64,000 nt of DNA. Origin: Patiria pectinifera (taxonomy: Eukaryota; Echinodermata; Asteroidea; Valvatida; Asterinidae). Below, piece after piece: positions 37,039 through 49,500 of the stretch. The stretch is taken from positions 5,165,501 through 5,229,500 of the forward strand of contig CM057146.1 of the NCBI GenBank assembly GCA_029964075.1. Reading direction: 5' to 3'. Numbering within the stretch: position 1 is the first letter of the stretch; each line of letters begins with the position of its first letter. The position numbers were made by a program, and so were the translations under genes. Under the pieces are notes generated by a model. That model saw only the letters and a list, made by a program, of their open reading frames with translations. It searched no databases and was not told the DNA's origin.

Positions 37039-37925
37039 ATTCTTATGTATGGAACGGTTTTCATTAAGAAACTGCTACATGCCTAAACATGTCCATTATT
37101 GGTAAGTTTCAGGGGAAAAAAACGATTAAAATGAAGACGTAAAACGTCAAGTATTGCCGTTAATTGAGCAGTTCATTAAAAGCTCCATTCCTGAGATTAA
37201 AGAGCCCATGCAATGATTCTTTTTTTAATATTATCCTGGAAATTGCACCTTTGTGTCCCATTCAACCTGATTTTCAATTTTTGTTTCGCCATTTTAAATG
37301 GTATTTTGGTGCCTTTTCGATGTTTATGTTCATGTGAACTTCAATATTCATGAGTAAAACTGTGATGTCATTCCGGGCAGAAATTATGGTACATCAATTT
37401 CAGCACCAAAAAACATAAACCGAACAGTGTCTTCCTAAAAATGACATCAATGCAACAGCGCTCTCAGTTGTCCTGAAAAGCATGGAACATTTAAATGTTT
37501 AAATAAGTGCACTTTTCAATAAAATTAACCAAAAAAGGGATGTCAAATAGTTTTCATACATTTTAAGAGGAGTAGAAAGTTGCACAAAACATGTTCCTAA
37601 GAAAAATTAATCGCATAGACTCGGTACCCCCTAGAAATTGACAATTGAATGAAAATTATATCCCAATTTTCCTGCATTTAAAAGTCTGTTCTTTGACTGT
37701 GTATGAAACAGTTTTCATTTAAAAAATGCCACATATATATTAAATTGCCCATTAGTGGTAAGTTTTAGGGGGGAAAAACAACGGTCAAAATGAAGGCGTT
37801 AAACGTCAAGTACCGCAGTTGATTGAATAGTTAATTGGAATCTCTGTCGTACCCGCAGAAATCATTGACAATATTGAATAACGATTTCAGCCCAGTTTTC
37901 CCTGCAGTGAAAAGACTGTGTGACG
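37039..37925. repeat. Direct duplications upstream of the small secreted gene
   Basis: 37039-37190 and 37700-37850 are diverged direct copies (shared GGTAAGTTT.AGGGG, then AAAACGTCAAGTA). 37638-37700 and 37865-37925 form a second, shorter pair. The last copy ends about 60 bp before the ATG at 37986, so these repeats form the proximal upstream region of that gene. They may carry its promoter, but no element is identifiable. Confidence 0.6.
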
Positions 37926-37985
37926 GCATAATTAGCGTCGCTTTGCATTGTATTGTTCCTGTTTGATCCCGCAGTTATTTTCAAA

Positions 37986-39650
37986 ATGAAGAACCTTCTG
38001 TGTTTCCTTGTTGTGTCCGTCCTCGTCAGCGGTTGCGAGAGGGGGGAAGGTATGTTGATTCGCCAGGCGCCAGCCCATTCGTGAAAAGGTTTTCGATTAA
38101 ATTTGTTTTTCTTAATCAAGGGATGACTTATCTCTTAATGTTTATAATGCAATGCGTTGCTGTACATGCACATCAAATTGCTCGTTTTTATCTGATCAGG
38201 GCTGAGTTTTGGGGAGGTTTATGCTAGCTTTTACATTTAGATTAGTGTTCACGTTTGTTCAAGTTTTTTACTGTTTAAGTTTCTTGGAGGTTTGGGTTGA
38301 TCTTTTTCGTATGCAAGCATGAAAATGACGAATTGTTTTTAAGGTTCTGATTTCAAATTTTTGTAGAAAGTGGACTGAATGGAAATTTTACCTTCACCAA
38401 GAATTTCTATCCCTTTCCTTCTTAAAGTTAAACTAGAATTTTAAATAATTCCCAGAGACTATTTTGAATTGATAACGAGTCAGTGATAAAATTAATGTCT
38501 ACAACAGACACAAAACTGAGAGAACTACTGCGTGAATTGAAGGACTATCTGGAGATCAAGGAGTTTTACAACACCTTGTCAGAAGGTAAGATTACACCTC
38601 AACTCACAACATCTTCTCCATCCCTCCCCATGAACAAAGGGCTTCATTCTCTTAAAAAAAGGGGGGGAAAGGTACAATATTACAGTAGACTAACACCCAA
38701 GTTAATCCTTGTCATTTGATTGGAGGATTGTAGGTCACGCGGCATTCATTAATCGAACCATTGCACGGCCTACGTCATGCATAACCGTGCATTTTTGGTT
38801 CCATTCACCGTGCATTTTCGTCCCATCCCTAATTTTGATCTAATGGCGCGCCGCGCGCACTAAGACGCGCATTCAAGTTGGCCCGGCGCTATACGATCTT
38901 TGCGCTATTTAGACACTAGCGTTAAAGCAGTATAAAACTTGCCTTTGAAGTTGATGCAGTTGCCTTGATGATTTTTGTGCATTGTTTTGAAGAACTTAAA
39001 ATGTTAAGTTTCATTTATTGTCAATGATTTGACTTTGAAACCTAATTTGTTAGCCTTGAACAAGCTGGAAAAAAAGTAGTGGACAATTTTGTGAGTTTTG
39101 TTTGTTCTTAAAGTTTTATCCTCCAATCGAAAGACAAAGATCTATTCGGATGTTATATAAAACAAATAATGAATTCGTTGAAAGATTGAATGTTCCATTC
39201 TAACATTCAATCTTCAACTCATGAAAATATTCTCACCATTGCACTCATAATATAGTAGTCAGGTGGCTTAGACCCAATTTTTGACAAGATCGTGACCGAC
39301 TGGTCCAGATAGATTCTTATATAGCCCTAGAGAAGATATTTAGAAGGGGTGACACCTGAAATTCTTCTGGGAAGCCGGGTGCCTTATTTGCATAAATCGT
39401 TAATACCTACCGTGTAATATTCATTTGTTTGTGCCCATAATTATTTGGGAACAATTTGTTTTTTGAAAAGTATATTGTGGTGATTCCTTACTCAGTCATA
39501 ACATGTACATCATCAGCAACTAAATCGAGGACACATAGTAACGATCCATGTCTACCATTAATACCTAAAGTTGCGTGCATTTCCCTTAATGTGCCTGTTG
39601 GTAACTTTGTAAATTTGAAGCTCATCACTGTACGTGGCAAGGCTACTTGA
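37986..39650 (+). CDS. Possible small secreted protein or peptide precursor (tentative)
   Basis: Exon 1 (37986-38049) encodes a good signal peptide, MKNLLCFLVVSVLVSGCERGE, ending at a GTATGT donor in phase 1. Exon 2 (38508-38585, or from 38484 with another in-frame acceptor) encodes an amphipathic helix, TKLRELLRELKDYLEIKEF, ending at GTAAGA in phase 1. A phase-compatible third exon (39517-39650) would end the protein at about 91 residues with two cysteines eight residues apart. That third exon lies between inverted repeats and overlaps a smaller one, so it may be fortuitous and the true 3' exon may be elsewhere. The LxxLLxxLxxYL pattern is loosely like the helical part of NPY/NPF-type peptides, but no amidation or dibasic site is seen. 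I do not recognise the gene. Confidence 0.4.
39150..39250. repeat. Hairpin element, conserved flanks, stem type 2
   Basis: TGTTATATAAAACAAATAAT (39151-39170), then a stem GTTGAAAGATTGAATGTT (39177-39194) pairing with 39202-39218 with one bulge, then ATGAAAATATTCTC and ACCATTGCACTCA (39235-39247). The flanks match 17600-17790; the stem does not. Confidence 0.75.
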
Positions 39651-39960
39651 AATCTGAGGGACTAATGCGCGCAACTTTAGGGTATAATGGTACTGCATGG
39701 TAGCCGTCATTTTGGGTCTTTATTATGTCCTTGTATAGTAAGTATCATCCCCAAAATATACTTTTCATATTTTTATTTTTTTTAATTATGTGATATACCC
39801 AATGGGAATGGCAGGTATTATAACGATTTATGCAAATCAGGCACCCTTCCCAAAAGAATAATACCAGGTGTCACCCTACAAGAAAATATATCTGCCAAAT
39901 TTGGACCGGTCGGTGACGATTCCGACCATATGCTAGACTGTTTCCTGCCCCCCCTCCCCC
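39255..39960. repeat. Inverted pair of repeat family R around a smaller inverted repeat
   Basis: The left copy (39255-39416) and the inverted right copy (about 39815-39960) share the AACGATTTATGCAAAT/ATTTGCATAAATCGTT ends. Between them, 39549-39577 (ACCTAAAGTTGCGTGCATT) pairs with 39664-39693 as a second, nested inverted repeat. This is the surrounding of the tentative third exon above. Confidence 0.7.
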
Positions 39961-40578
39961 TCCCCCCCAAAAAAATTGAAGCCCAAAGGAGTTCAAAGGA
40001 CAATGGGGACACGGGGAACCGGACAAACCATATGCCACCTGCAGCCAACCTCGTCCCCAGGGTGTCTGCGCAGTACGATTTGCATGCCCTCAAAACCTTT
40101 ACTTGAGCATTGGGCCAAACTTGCGGTTGGTTAAATAAATGGGTAAACCGTGCACTGGGGACTTGGAGCTTGTGATCGTCTTCAGATGGAAATTTAAAAA
40201 AGTCAAAGTCATCCCCCCGTAAATTGAACAGAGACAGAAAGATGAGATGATGAAATAAGCTTTAATTTGATGTGTGTTTCGAACACCTTGGAGAGTTGTG
40301 AGTATTTTTCCCGAATTTTTGAAGTGGGAGCATTTACCATTGGGGTGTATGGAAGTTTATTTACTGGTCTGCTACCATATGCCACCTGCAGCTGACCACA
40401 CTATCTGTCACCTGACTGCACTGTCAGCTGTGCGTGTGTCACGTGTTCGTAACAGCTCACATGATGTAGTTGCTTACGATCACATGTACACAGTACACAC
40501 GATCACATTATTAGCGCTTCACTGCACTCCGAGGCGGGACTCAATGCGGAACGAATCACTGCAGAAATTCACGTAAAG

Positions 40579-43500
40579 ATGCGTACTTTCGTGGTATGTG
40601 TGTCCCTCATTTGTATAGGGATTGTTCTAGGAAGTCGCTCTGTGTCTGGGGCTTCAACTTTTAGAGGTAAGTATCGGGAAAAAGTGGTCAAAGAAAGAAC
40701 TTGCCAAGTGATTTCCTTATGCTCCATGATGGGGAAAAAATCCATTCTGGGCCACCACTCAGAGCTCCTGCACAAAGTCTATGTGCCATGACAGAACATT
40801 TTGAAGTATTATCAAAGAATTTTTGCACTCTTTAACAGTGTTTCTTCATCAGATTTACTACTTTTGGTACTTTTCAGTCTGTGTGGAAGCATTGAGCGTC
40901 TGGCCGTACAACAGAGCTTGCGATAGTTCTGTACGGCCAGACGCAGTCGGGCTAAGTTTTAGCCAACTGTTTATACAAAACATGAAAGTGTCTTTTGCTC
41001 TAGGGCAATTCCACACCAAAGTGGACATGACACCAAAAAATTCAAATACATGTGATCATGACTAATTTGCTATATTTAGATAATTTCATTCTTTAATTGT
41101 TTTATTTTAAGTAAAATTAAATTTTTAATTAAGGATTATGTAATAATCCTGTTTTGAAAATAAAAATATGCACTATAGTGATATGAAAGTATTCGATATA
41201 TGTAATCACAAATGGACACAAAAACTGTATTAGTAATGAATTTGTAGTGAAAAATTGAGAGGAACTATTTTATAAAACTTTTTGACTAAAACTTGTAATA
41301 TTGAAGCCTTATTTTTGTTTATTTTAAAAAACTTTTATATTAAATCATATTTTTTTAATGAAAATTAGTATGAGCAAATTATTTTTTTAAAAAAGCAATA
41401 AAAACGCAAATACAAATTTTGCAAAGTAAAAGTTTTTTAACTCAGTTTTTGCATTCCTAACTAAATTAATTAAAACTAATTTTGGTATTACCAAAATGAC
41501 ATTACAAATTAATTTGCTCACTTTCTTCCGTTTACCAAATTGTATAAGGAAGGGCCCGATAATCACTACAAATCGATGCATGAATAATGGTAATGATAAA
41601 GAAAGTCATCATGAATAATGAACATCACTGCAAATACATGCATGTATAATGAAAATTCAAAGTGTATTCACAGCAAGCACCTTAAATAGGGACATTCATG
41701 CAGGGCAGAGTGGAACACATGTGTGTAGGCAATGTACAGTATGTACAATGTTACAGTGTATGTACATTTGTACATGTAACAGTACATGTACATGTACTTG
41801 TACATAAATCATACCAGTACTTGAAAATCATCGCTGTAAAAGAGAGTCACAAAGCATAAAAGCAAAATAGAAGAAATTTGAGGAACTGAAAATCAATAAA
41901 TTGAAATTAAGTCAAAAATGAACTTTTACTTTGTTTCATATGATTCAACATGTCATTCAAGTCTGTGGTGTATTTGTTTTGAGGTGATATCTTTGACAAA
42001 TCAGTTTAAGTTTTCAACCCAGGACATTAATGTTTTTTTTAGGGTAGCGATTACTTGTTACTAATTCTATTTGAAGAAGGACAAATCGAAGCAATAATCA
42101 GTATTTATCATGGAAGCTCATATTGTGGACATGCAAATGACCATTCAAAAAAAGGCAAATGAGCACATTAGGGATGTGGCAGCAAGCATAAACAACATGT
42201 AGCCCCGGGCATGTAATATATGCACATTATGTATGGCATGTACCACAGGTATGTACAACATGTACAATGTACATGTACATATGTACAGTTATGCCATGTG
42301 TATCAATGTTACAATGCAGAAAATCATGTTGCAGAAAATCAAATTTCAAATGATTTCTGCAAAATGAGATGGAATTCTAGAAAGCCATTCCAGAAACAAT
42401 TAAGAATTTACATGTTCAGCAAATTTCATTCCGAAATTTTCCATTTTATTCATTCAATTTTCAATTCAATTTAATGTTTAAATTTTCAATTATTTTATTC
42501 AATTTGTTTTTATTTAAAAATTTGTAATATTTAAAGAACAGCTATTAAAAATTAAACAAAAAAACAAAACTTAAAAGAACACAAAATAAAAACAAAATAA
42601 ACACAAAAAAACAAGCCAAACACAACAAATCAGAACCAAAACAAGAAAAAACTTTCATGGAAAACCTTGTGAAACACCAAAGATGAAATAACTTGACAAT
42701 AAAACAAACACAAAACACAATAAAATATTATTAACACAAACAATAACAATTAAAAATAATATTAAAGTAATAATTGACAAAATATTATAAAAAATAATAA
42801 TTATAAGTATTAAAATAATAACAAAAAATAAACAAATAAAATTAAAACAATGCATTTAAAAAACATTATTTACAACATTGAACAACAGCCCAGAACTACC
42901 CACTAACTAAACAGTACACTAAACTGGCACAAACAAACAGTACATGGAAACAGCGAAAAAACAAAAAAAAAAACATAAAACAAAAACAAATTAAAAACAA
43001 AAAATGTATTAAAAAAAATAGTAAATAAAATTTGTAATTTTAAATGGCTATATCTAATGCATTTTTAAATTGTTTAAATTATTAAAGAATTTTGTGTGGA
43101 CAATCCAATTCTACCGATTTGTGGTGACAATCAACAATTTAAGAGGTGAGTATACTCAGACAAAATACAATTGAACTTAAAATCCAGACTATTTCACTAC
43201 CAAATCTCCAGTAGTTTCATCCCATCACCGTTTCAGGTTTCTTACGGTTATTAACAGTTAGTTCGTTAAAGAAACGATTTACAGACAGTAAGCAAGTTAA
43301 TTGTACTTAGGTAAAAAAAAGTAAACCTAGTGTTTACATGAAAGATGAGTAAAACCTTTTAAATGATAGTATTTAGATAGGCTTTTTTTAAACTTTTGTG
43401 GTGTTAGAATTCCAGTTTAGCTGACTATCAACCACAGGACCAGTAACAGTACTTAGGTACCTCTACACCACACATACATCAGTACTTGTAGTCGTGCACT

Positions 43501-46500
43501 GTGGACAGTTTGTTGTCGTTTCAGTAAAATTAATCTTTTTAGTTTTTGAAAATTAAAAATTAAATTTATTTGAACACTCCAATTCACAAACCGATCATTG
43601 TGTGATTCAAAATGTTGTTCATTGTTATCAGTAATCAGTCCTGTCAAGACAGTATCATGTTATCAGTAATCAAATATCAATCAACAGTAATCACATTGGT
43701 TGATTTGATCAAAAACACACCCTTCAACAAAGGGATCTAAAACACAGGGGAATAATAAAAACAAAAGGAACTCCTGGGCTAACAGCAGGGATTTCCGAGA
43801 CTAACACCACAAGGTCTAACACCTGTTATCCAAAGGTGCTGTCATTCAGTTAACAAAAAAATGCTGGCAGTTAACATTCAAGCCTGTGGTCTAATAGTGT
43901 TAAATTTGGTGTAATAAATAATAAAAATATAAGCGAGAAATCAATCAAAAAGTCTGCAAATGTTATAAATGTTACGGTACATCAGACCATAAGGTATCAG
44001 TACACGATATGCATGCAATGTATCATCCAGCCCAGCCTGGGGTAACTATCACGGTGAAATCGATATGGTCTGTTGAAAGTTTCTCTCAATGCCGCAATCA
44101 AGGCCGATGGTATTATCCCTGGCGGTTCTTTGAAGGTGGCTTGGCCAACTGGCTGGAGGTGGTGATGCTTAGCTGGATTGGTCGTAGCTTGGGTTTTGAG
44201 TTGGACAGATTATGGAGAATTTCCACAGCAACCATTGTCCAGAGAGCATTTGTAGCATGCTTTCAAAAATGCATCCAGCGAGCTCTTTTCCGCATGCTTT
44301 GTTTTTCCTAATTGTTTTAAAATCCTTTTCAATTTGGAGGTTGTGAATTGTTTTAAAAGCCTTTTCAATTTGGGAGGGGAGGAGGACAATGCATAGTTGG
44401 GCATAGGCTTAGGCTGAGGGGTGGGTCCACATATAGTTGGGCACCGACCGTAGAATTGATTCAGGTCATTGACGAATTGATTCAGGTCATTGGCGAACTG
44501 TTTTAGATTGTGACAGATCACTTTTAACTTATTACTTACACCAGATCACACCTGTTTTGCTTTAACTTATATTACACCCACCTGTGATGTCTCTTAGTCC
44601 ATTCCATCTCCAATGGGATCACTATCTCCGTTTCTTACGTTTGATATTATATTACTTTCTGTTTGATTGTTTTCTTGATTGTTTTTCTGTTTTTCTTCTT
44701 TCTGTTTTCTGCGAAGAGTTGAAGATGGTTGTCAATGTCTTTCTTTTGCTTTCTTTTAGTTCCGCAAGTCTAGTTATTGTTATGGTGTATTGTTGAGGTT
44801 TTTTTTTTTAGTATTTTCGATCACGATGAGGTCCTCGCAAACCAGTTTGATGTAGTCACCATTCCTAGTCAATTGTTCAGAAAAGTCATGAAACAGCCAG
44901 AGTATCCATTCCAAACGTTCTCTATGCTAACTAGGTATCTTGCTTCAGTATTGCTCTGACTTTGACTGTCCTGGTAATTGGCTTGATTTTGTCTGCTTTG
45001 TCCAGTGTCTTGGAGTAGGTTTGTCATGTCATGATCTGGGCTGTGCCCTGTTGCCTGCTGTATGGGTTGTAGGCGTGCGGTGCGTTCCCGTAGCATTTGT
45101 CAAGCGTACGGCGACCTCTCCTCTCGTTGGGATATCCAATCATTCATTAAAGTCGCACATAATTAGTTTAACAGCATCTAGGGATTGCTTTTCCATGTTA
45201 ACAACAGCTTCTGGGGATGTTTTTGCCATGTGATGTACATTCTGCTCTTGGATGGATGTACATTGTTTACTTATCTATTTTGGATGTACACAACAGTAAT
45301 AAATAAATATGGGTCTTCTATAGTTCAATCGAGAGGTTCAAGACCTACCGTAGTATATGTTTGTTAACAGGCAAAGTACACCATCTTTGTTTGACTGAAT
45401 AGTACACCCACTTTGATTGACATAGGCAAACACCTCCTCCTGAGATTTCCCGACTCAGGGTCCTGTCCAGCCGTTTGCAGATGCAGATTCGATATACCAT
45501 GTTTTAAACCATGTTTCACTGAAACACATGACCATGTTTCACTGAAACACAACTGGTATTTTGTGTTAGCAGAAAGTTCATATTGTTTATTGGAGAGGAC
45601 TCAGCATTATTATTGACTGTGGTGGATTGTTGATTGATGGTGGATTGAATGGTGGATTGAATCTGCGGCTTTACCGCCCGATTTTTCCCGCTTTTACGCG
45701 TGTATTCTTCCGGTCTTCTCGGGCTCGGGGCATGCCGGGCAGTGGCTGAAGCGTCCCGCGAAGATCTAACACCATACACAATGCATTGTTGTTGCAATGT
45801 TGTGCAATAGTGCACTCGCATGCGCATAAGTACTCATTAGAGTACTGCTAAAAAATCTCCAAAGCATTGCTCAGTATAAAACGAAAAACCACTCAAACTA
45901 TGTGTGAAACTATGTGCCATCATTACAACATAAAAACGTTCAAAAGTCAAAGAATAAGACGACTACTATAAAAAAAAAAAAAACTTAAACTGATAGGAGC
46001 TGTACAAAAACAAAGGTGGTCGCGTGCAGCGCGTATCCTCTACTAACATGTGTAGTAAGACATGTGAGGTGCTTTTTTGACAAATTATGCCAGTTAACAA
46101 CTTCAGTTTGGATGTTTATACATTAATTGTTACTTCTGCACTTAGAAAGTCAAATGAAGAAATGAAGTATAGTATAGTATAGATAAGGCCATTTCATTAT
46201 TTAAAAATTAAAATATATTTGCAAAATTCCTTTTTTTTTAAAAAAACGAGTAAAAGTCAAAGAACCTTTGTCCTTTTTACCGCCCTTCCGAATTACGATT
46301 TCATTAATATTCATAATTCATAAACGAGGCATTCATGCCCCCCCCAAAGTGTGGAAAATGAAAGTAGCATTATAGCAATACAATTGTGACATTTGTTTGC
46401 TGTAACTATGAACAGTGTCTGTGATACACACATTTTGAAATTTTTTTTAATGAGTTGAAAGCGTCCTTCGTTACTGCGGAATACGGGCGATTCTCCCCGC

Positions 46501-49500
46501 AGCGCCGCAAGATTGAGTAACGCAACATTTAATGCAAGCTGTCATAAAAAATGTACGACGCGCGCTTGAAAAGGAAAAGGTTGATTTCGCGCACGCATTG
46601 TGATTAACGCGCAAAAACTCTGGAGGCGCACCTGTGGAATCGCCCCTCTAATCCCACTAACTGGGTCACTTTAATAAGAACTCCTTTTTTGACATTTGGG
46701 ATGTTAGCCTGTCATGCCTGTCGTACTAGCACCAGGCTAACATCCCAAATGTCAAAGAGGAGTTCTAAGGACCTACATGTAGTTAGTGGGACTACTTTTG
46801 CTCCTAAACTACACGACTACTTTTCACTTGTCTTGTGCATGGTGTGAGGTTTTTACACTTAACACTTTACAGGTTAAACTTCAAAATTGTGATATTTCAT
46901 TCTAATTATACTTTTCGACATGTACGTATTCTTTATTTTCACTTTATAATGGAATCGATTTTCTCTTGTTTAATTCAACTTTGAGTCTTTTCACTGATTA
47001 ACGTTTAGCTACTGATCAGAGGTGTTCTTCTTGATTATGTAAATGATTTTGTTCTATCATCATTTTTACCTACATGTACACATTATTGTAATTTATTTCC
47101 ATTTATTCCGGTTTTTGCCTTTCATCCCCATTGTCTTGTTTCTTTCATGTTTGTTGTGTTTATAATCCATTTGTATGTATAATCATGCTAATTATCGGGG
47201 TCCATACCCGCAAGCTAAGCTTTTTTATGGATTCCGCATCTCTATTAATTGTATTTATTATCTGCCTATCACCTTGTACTCATGTAAATTATGAGATGAA
47301 ATAAAGTCAAGTTCAAGTCAAGTTTAAGTATTCCTCTCTCTGTCCATCCACACCAACAGGCAACAGTTCATGTTTTACCATCGGTCCCAACTTGGCCAGT
47401 CCATTTGGGCCGGCCCAAGTCCAACTACAGTTGTCATTGAATTTGAAATATCATAGCCCAATACACATGGCTCAGCTACTGGTCTTCCTCTGTAGTGGCA
47501 GCTACAAATACCCATGCTTGTGTAAAATTTTGAGAAAAGTTGTCTCTTAAAATCATGAATTTTTATTTTTTGTCCACGTGATATTCACTATGGAAGTTTC
47601 TTATCTTGTTAAAAATCAGGGAAAATAAACAGACCGCTCTGTAACTTTATTTCTGTTTGGAAGCGTGACATGGTTGGCGTGATCTAGGGATCTGCCCGAT
47701 CATTCGATCACGTTGTGTCATCAGTCGATCGTGCCGCCATCGGTCAATCACGCCAATGTTGGGCGCGCGATCAGACTGTGCGATTGGTCGATCGGGCTGC
47801 GCTATTGGTCGATTGTTCATTTCTGTGCAATCAAGTGATAGCACATCCACTGATTGCACCCAACATACATACATCGATTGGTTAAATATGAACAAAAGTT
47901 GGGCGTAGATGTAGTCTCTGCCTTTATATCCGAAAATTTGGGACTCTCAATACTGTGCATGGGCACGTACAGATCTGGCAGATCCCCCACTGCTCAACAC
48001 ATGCCACATTGTTTCTCTCACAGGCAACACTATCAAGGACACGGAGTACTGGAACTATGTCAATGTGCGTGAGAATGCCTACATGTTCTGGTGGCTGTAT
48101 TCAGCACAGACAAACCCCGCAACTGCCCCGATTGTCATCTGGCTACAGGTACAGTATGGACATGTCGAAACAATTCAGGCATATATATAACTTAGGTTAA
48201 TTGTTAGAAGTGTAAAGTGTGGAGCACTGTGGTCCCCGTCCACTGGTTATGATGACTTATGTGGCCATACTTGGGTTCGAACCTTGACGGGGAACATGGT
48301 GCTTGTGTTCTTGGGCAAGACACTTTACCACAATTGCCTCTCTCCGCCAAAGAGTATAAAAGGGTACCTGTGAAGGTAGAGACCAAAATGTGCTGATCTT
48401 GAGCTGCTGCAAATACTGGTCTCATGGCCTGATGAACAGGGTAATAATTGTGAAGCGTTTGAGACCTTTGGTATAAAGCCCTATACTTGTAAGCACCACA
48501 TACATTTCTATGAGTTCCAGTCATTGCCATGAGTACGAGTATGAGTACTATGCCATGAGTACGAGTACAAGGTACTTTTTGTCAAGAATATGGAAACAAG
48601 TGTGAGAACACAATTTCAGAAATAAGTACAAGTACTTTCCATGAGTGTGAGTACGCAAACAGCTGAAAACTTTTAGTTTTTGCCTGTACATATACCTTTT
48701 TAAAAACTTTTTCATGAGCATGAGTTTTGCCATGAGTATGAGATCAGTTGAATATTTTTCTTGCCACCATTTTTCTTGCGAGTACGAGTATGAGTATTTT
48801 TCATGAGTATAAAGTGCACTTACGACCAAGAGTATAAAAAATGAACTTGAGTGTGAGTACTACAACACCAGTGTTTGTAAAAAAGTAGTAAGATTTCAAG
48901 TAGTCGTTCTTCAGTTTTGAAAATGTTGTTTGTTATAACATGAAAAGTAATCCCCCTCCAAAAATTGTTACAAAAGCTGTATTTCAACATGATTTTATTT
49001 GTTAACCTTTATTTAGGGTGGTCCAGGTGGTTCTTCAACTGGCTTTGGCAACTTCCTGGAGATTGGTCCACTAGATGTCAACTTAAAGCCAAGGAACGTA
49101 ACATGGGTAGGTTTAATTCCCCACTGCGGTCACAAACTTTCCTGACAACAGGCAGAGCGTACTGTTTTTTTTATTGAGGTCCCCACAAAACCATGAGTGG
49201 GACCCTAGCTGAGCAGGCAGGCCTTACAGAAACAGAGTGTATGTGAGAGTCCGATCTTCCCAGGCAATACATAATATATTCTATAAATAGACTGGGGCGA
49301 AAGCCACGGTCTATTACATATGAACAGATTCGCTGATTATTTAGGCAAGACAAGCACGTCTTGACCTCTAGATTTTGCCCAATCAGCGGGCACTTTTTAT
49401 GTCACTGTATGTCGGGTCTTTGGTCCTGACCGTCCTTCACCTTTGTCGTGTCTAGACATGTATAAAAATAAGTTTGTACTAGACACAGCAACAAAGGCTT

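Noticed and set aside
37986..39650. NPY/NPF-type neuropeptide precursor
   Set aside because: The helix pattern is suggestive, but there is no RPRF/RxRY-G-basic amidation site, so no family name is assigned.
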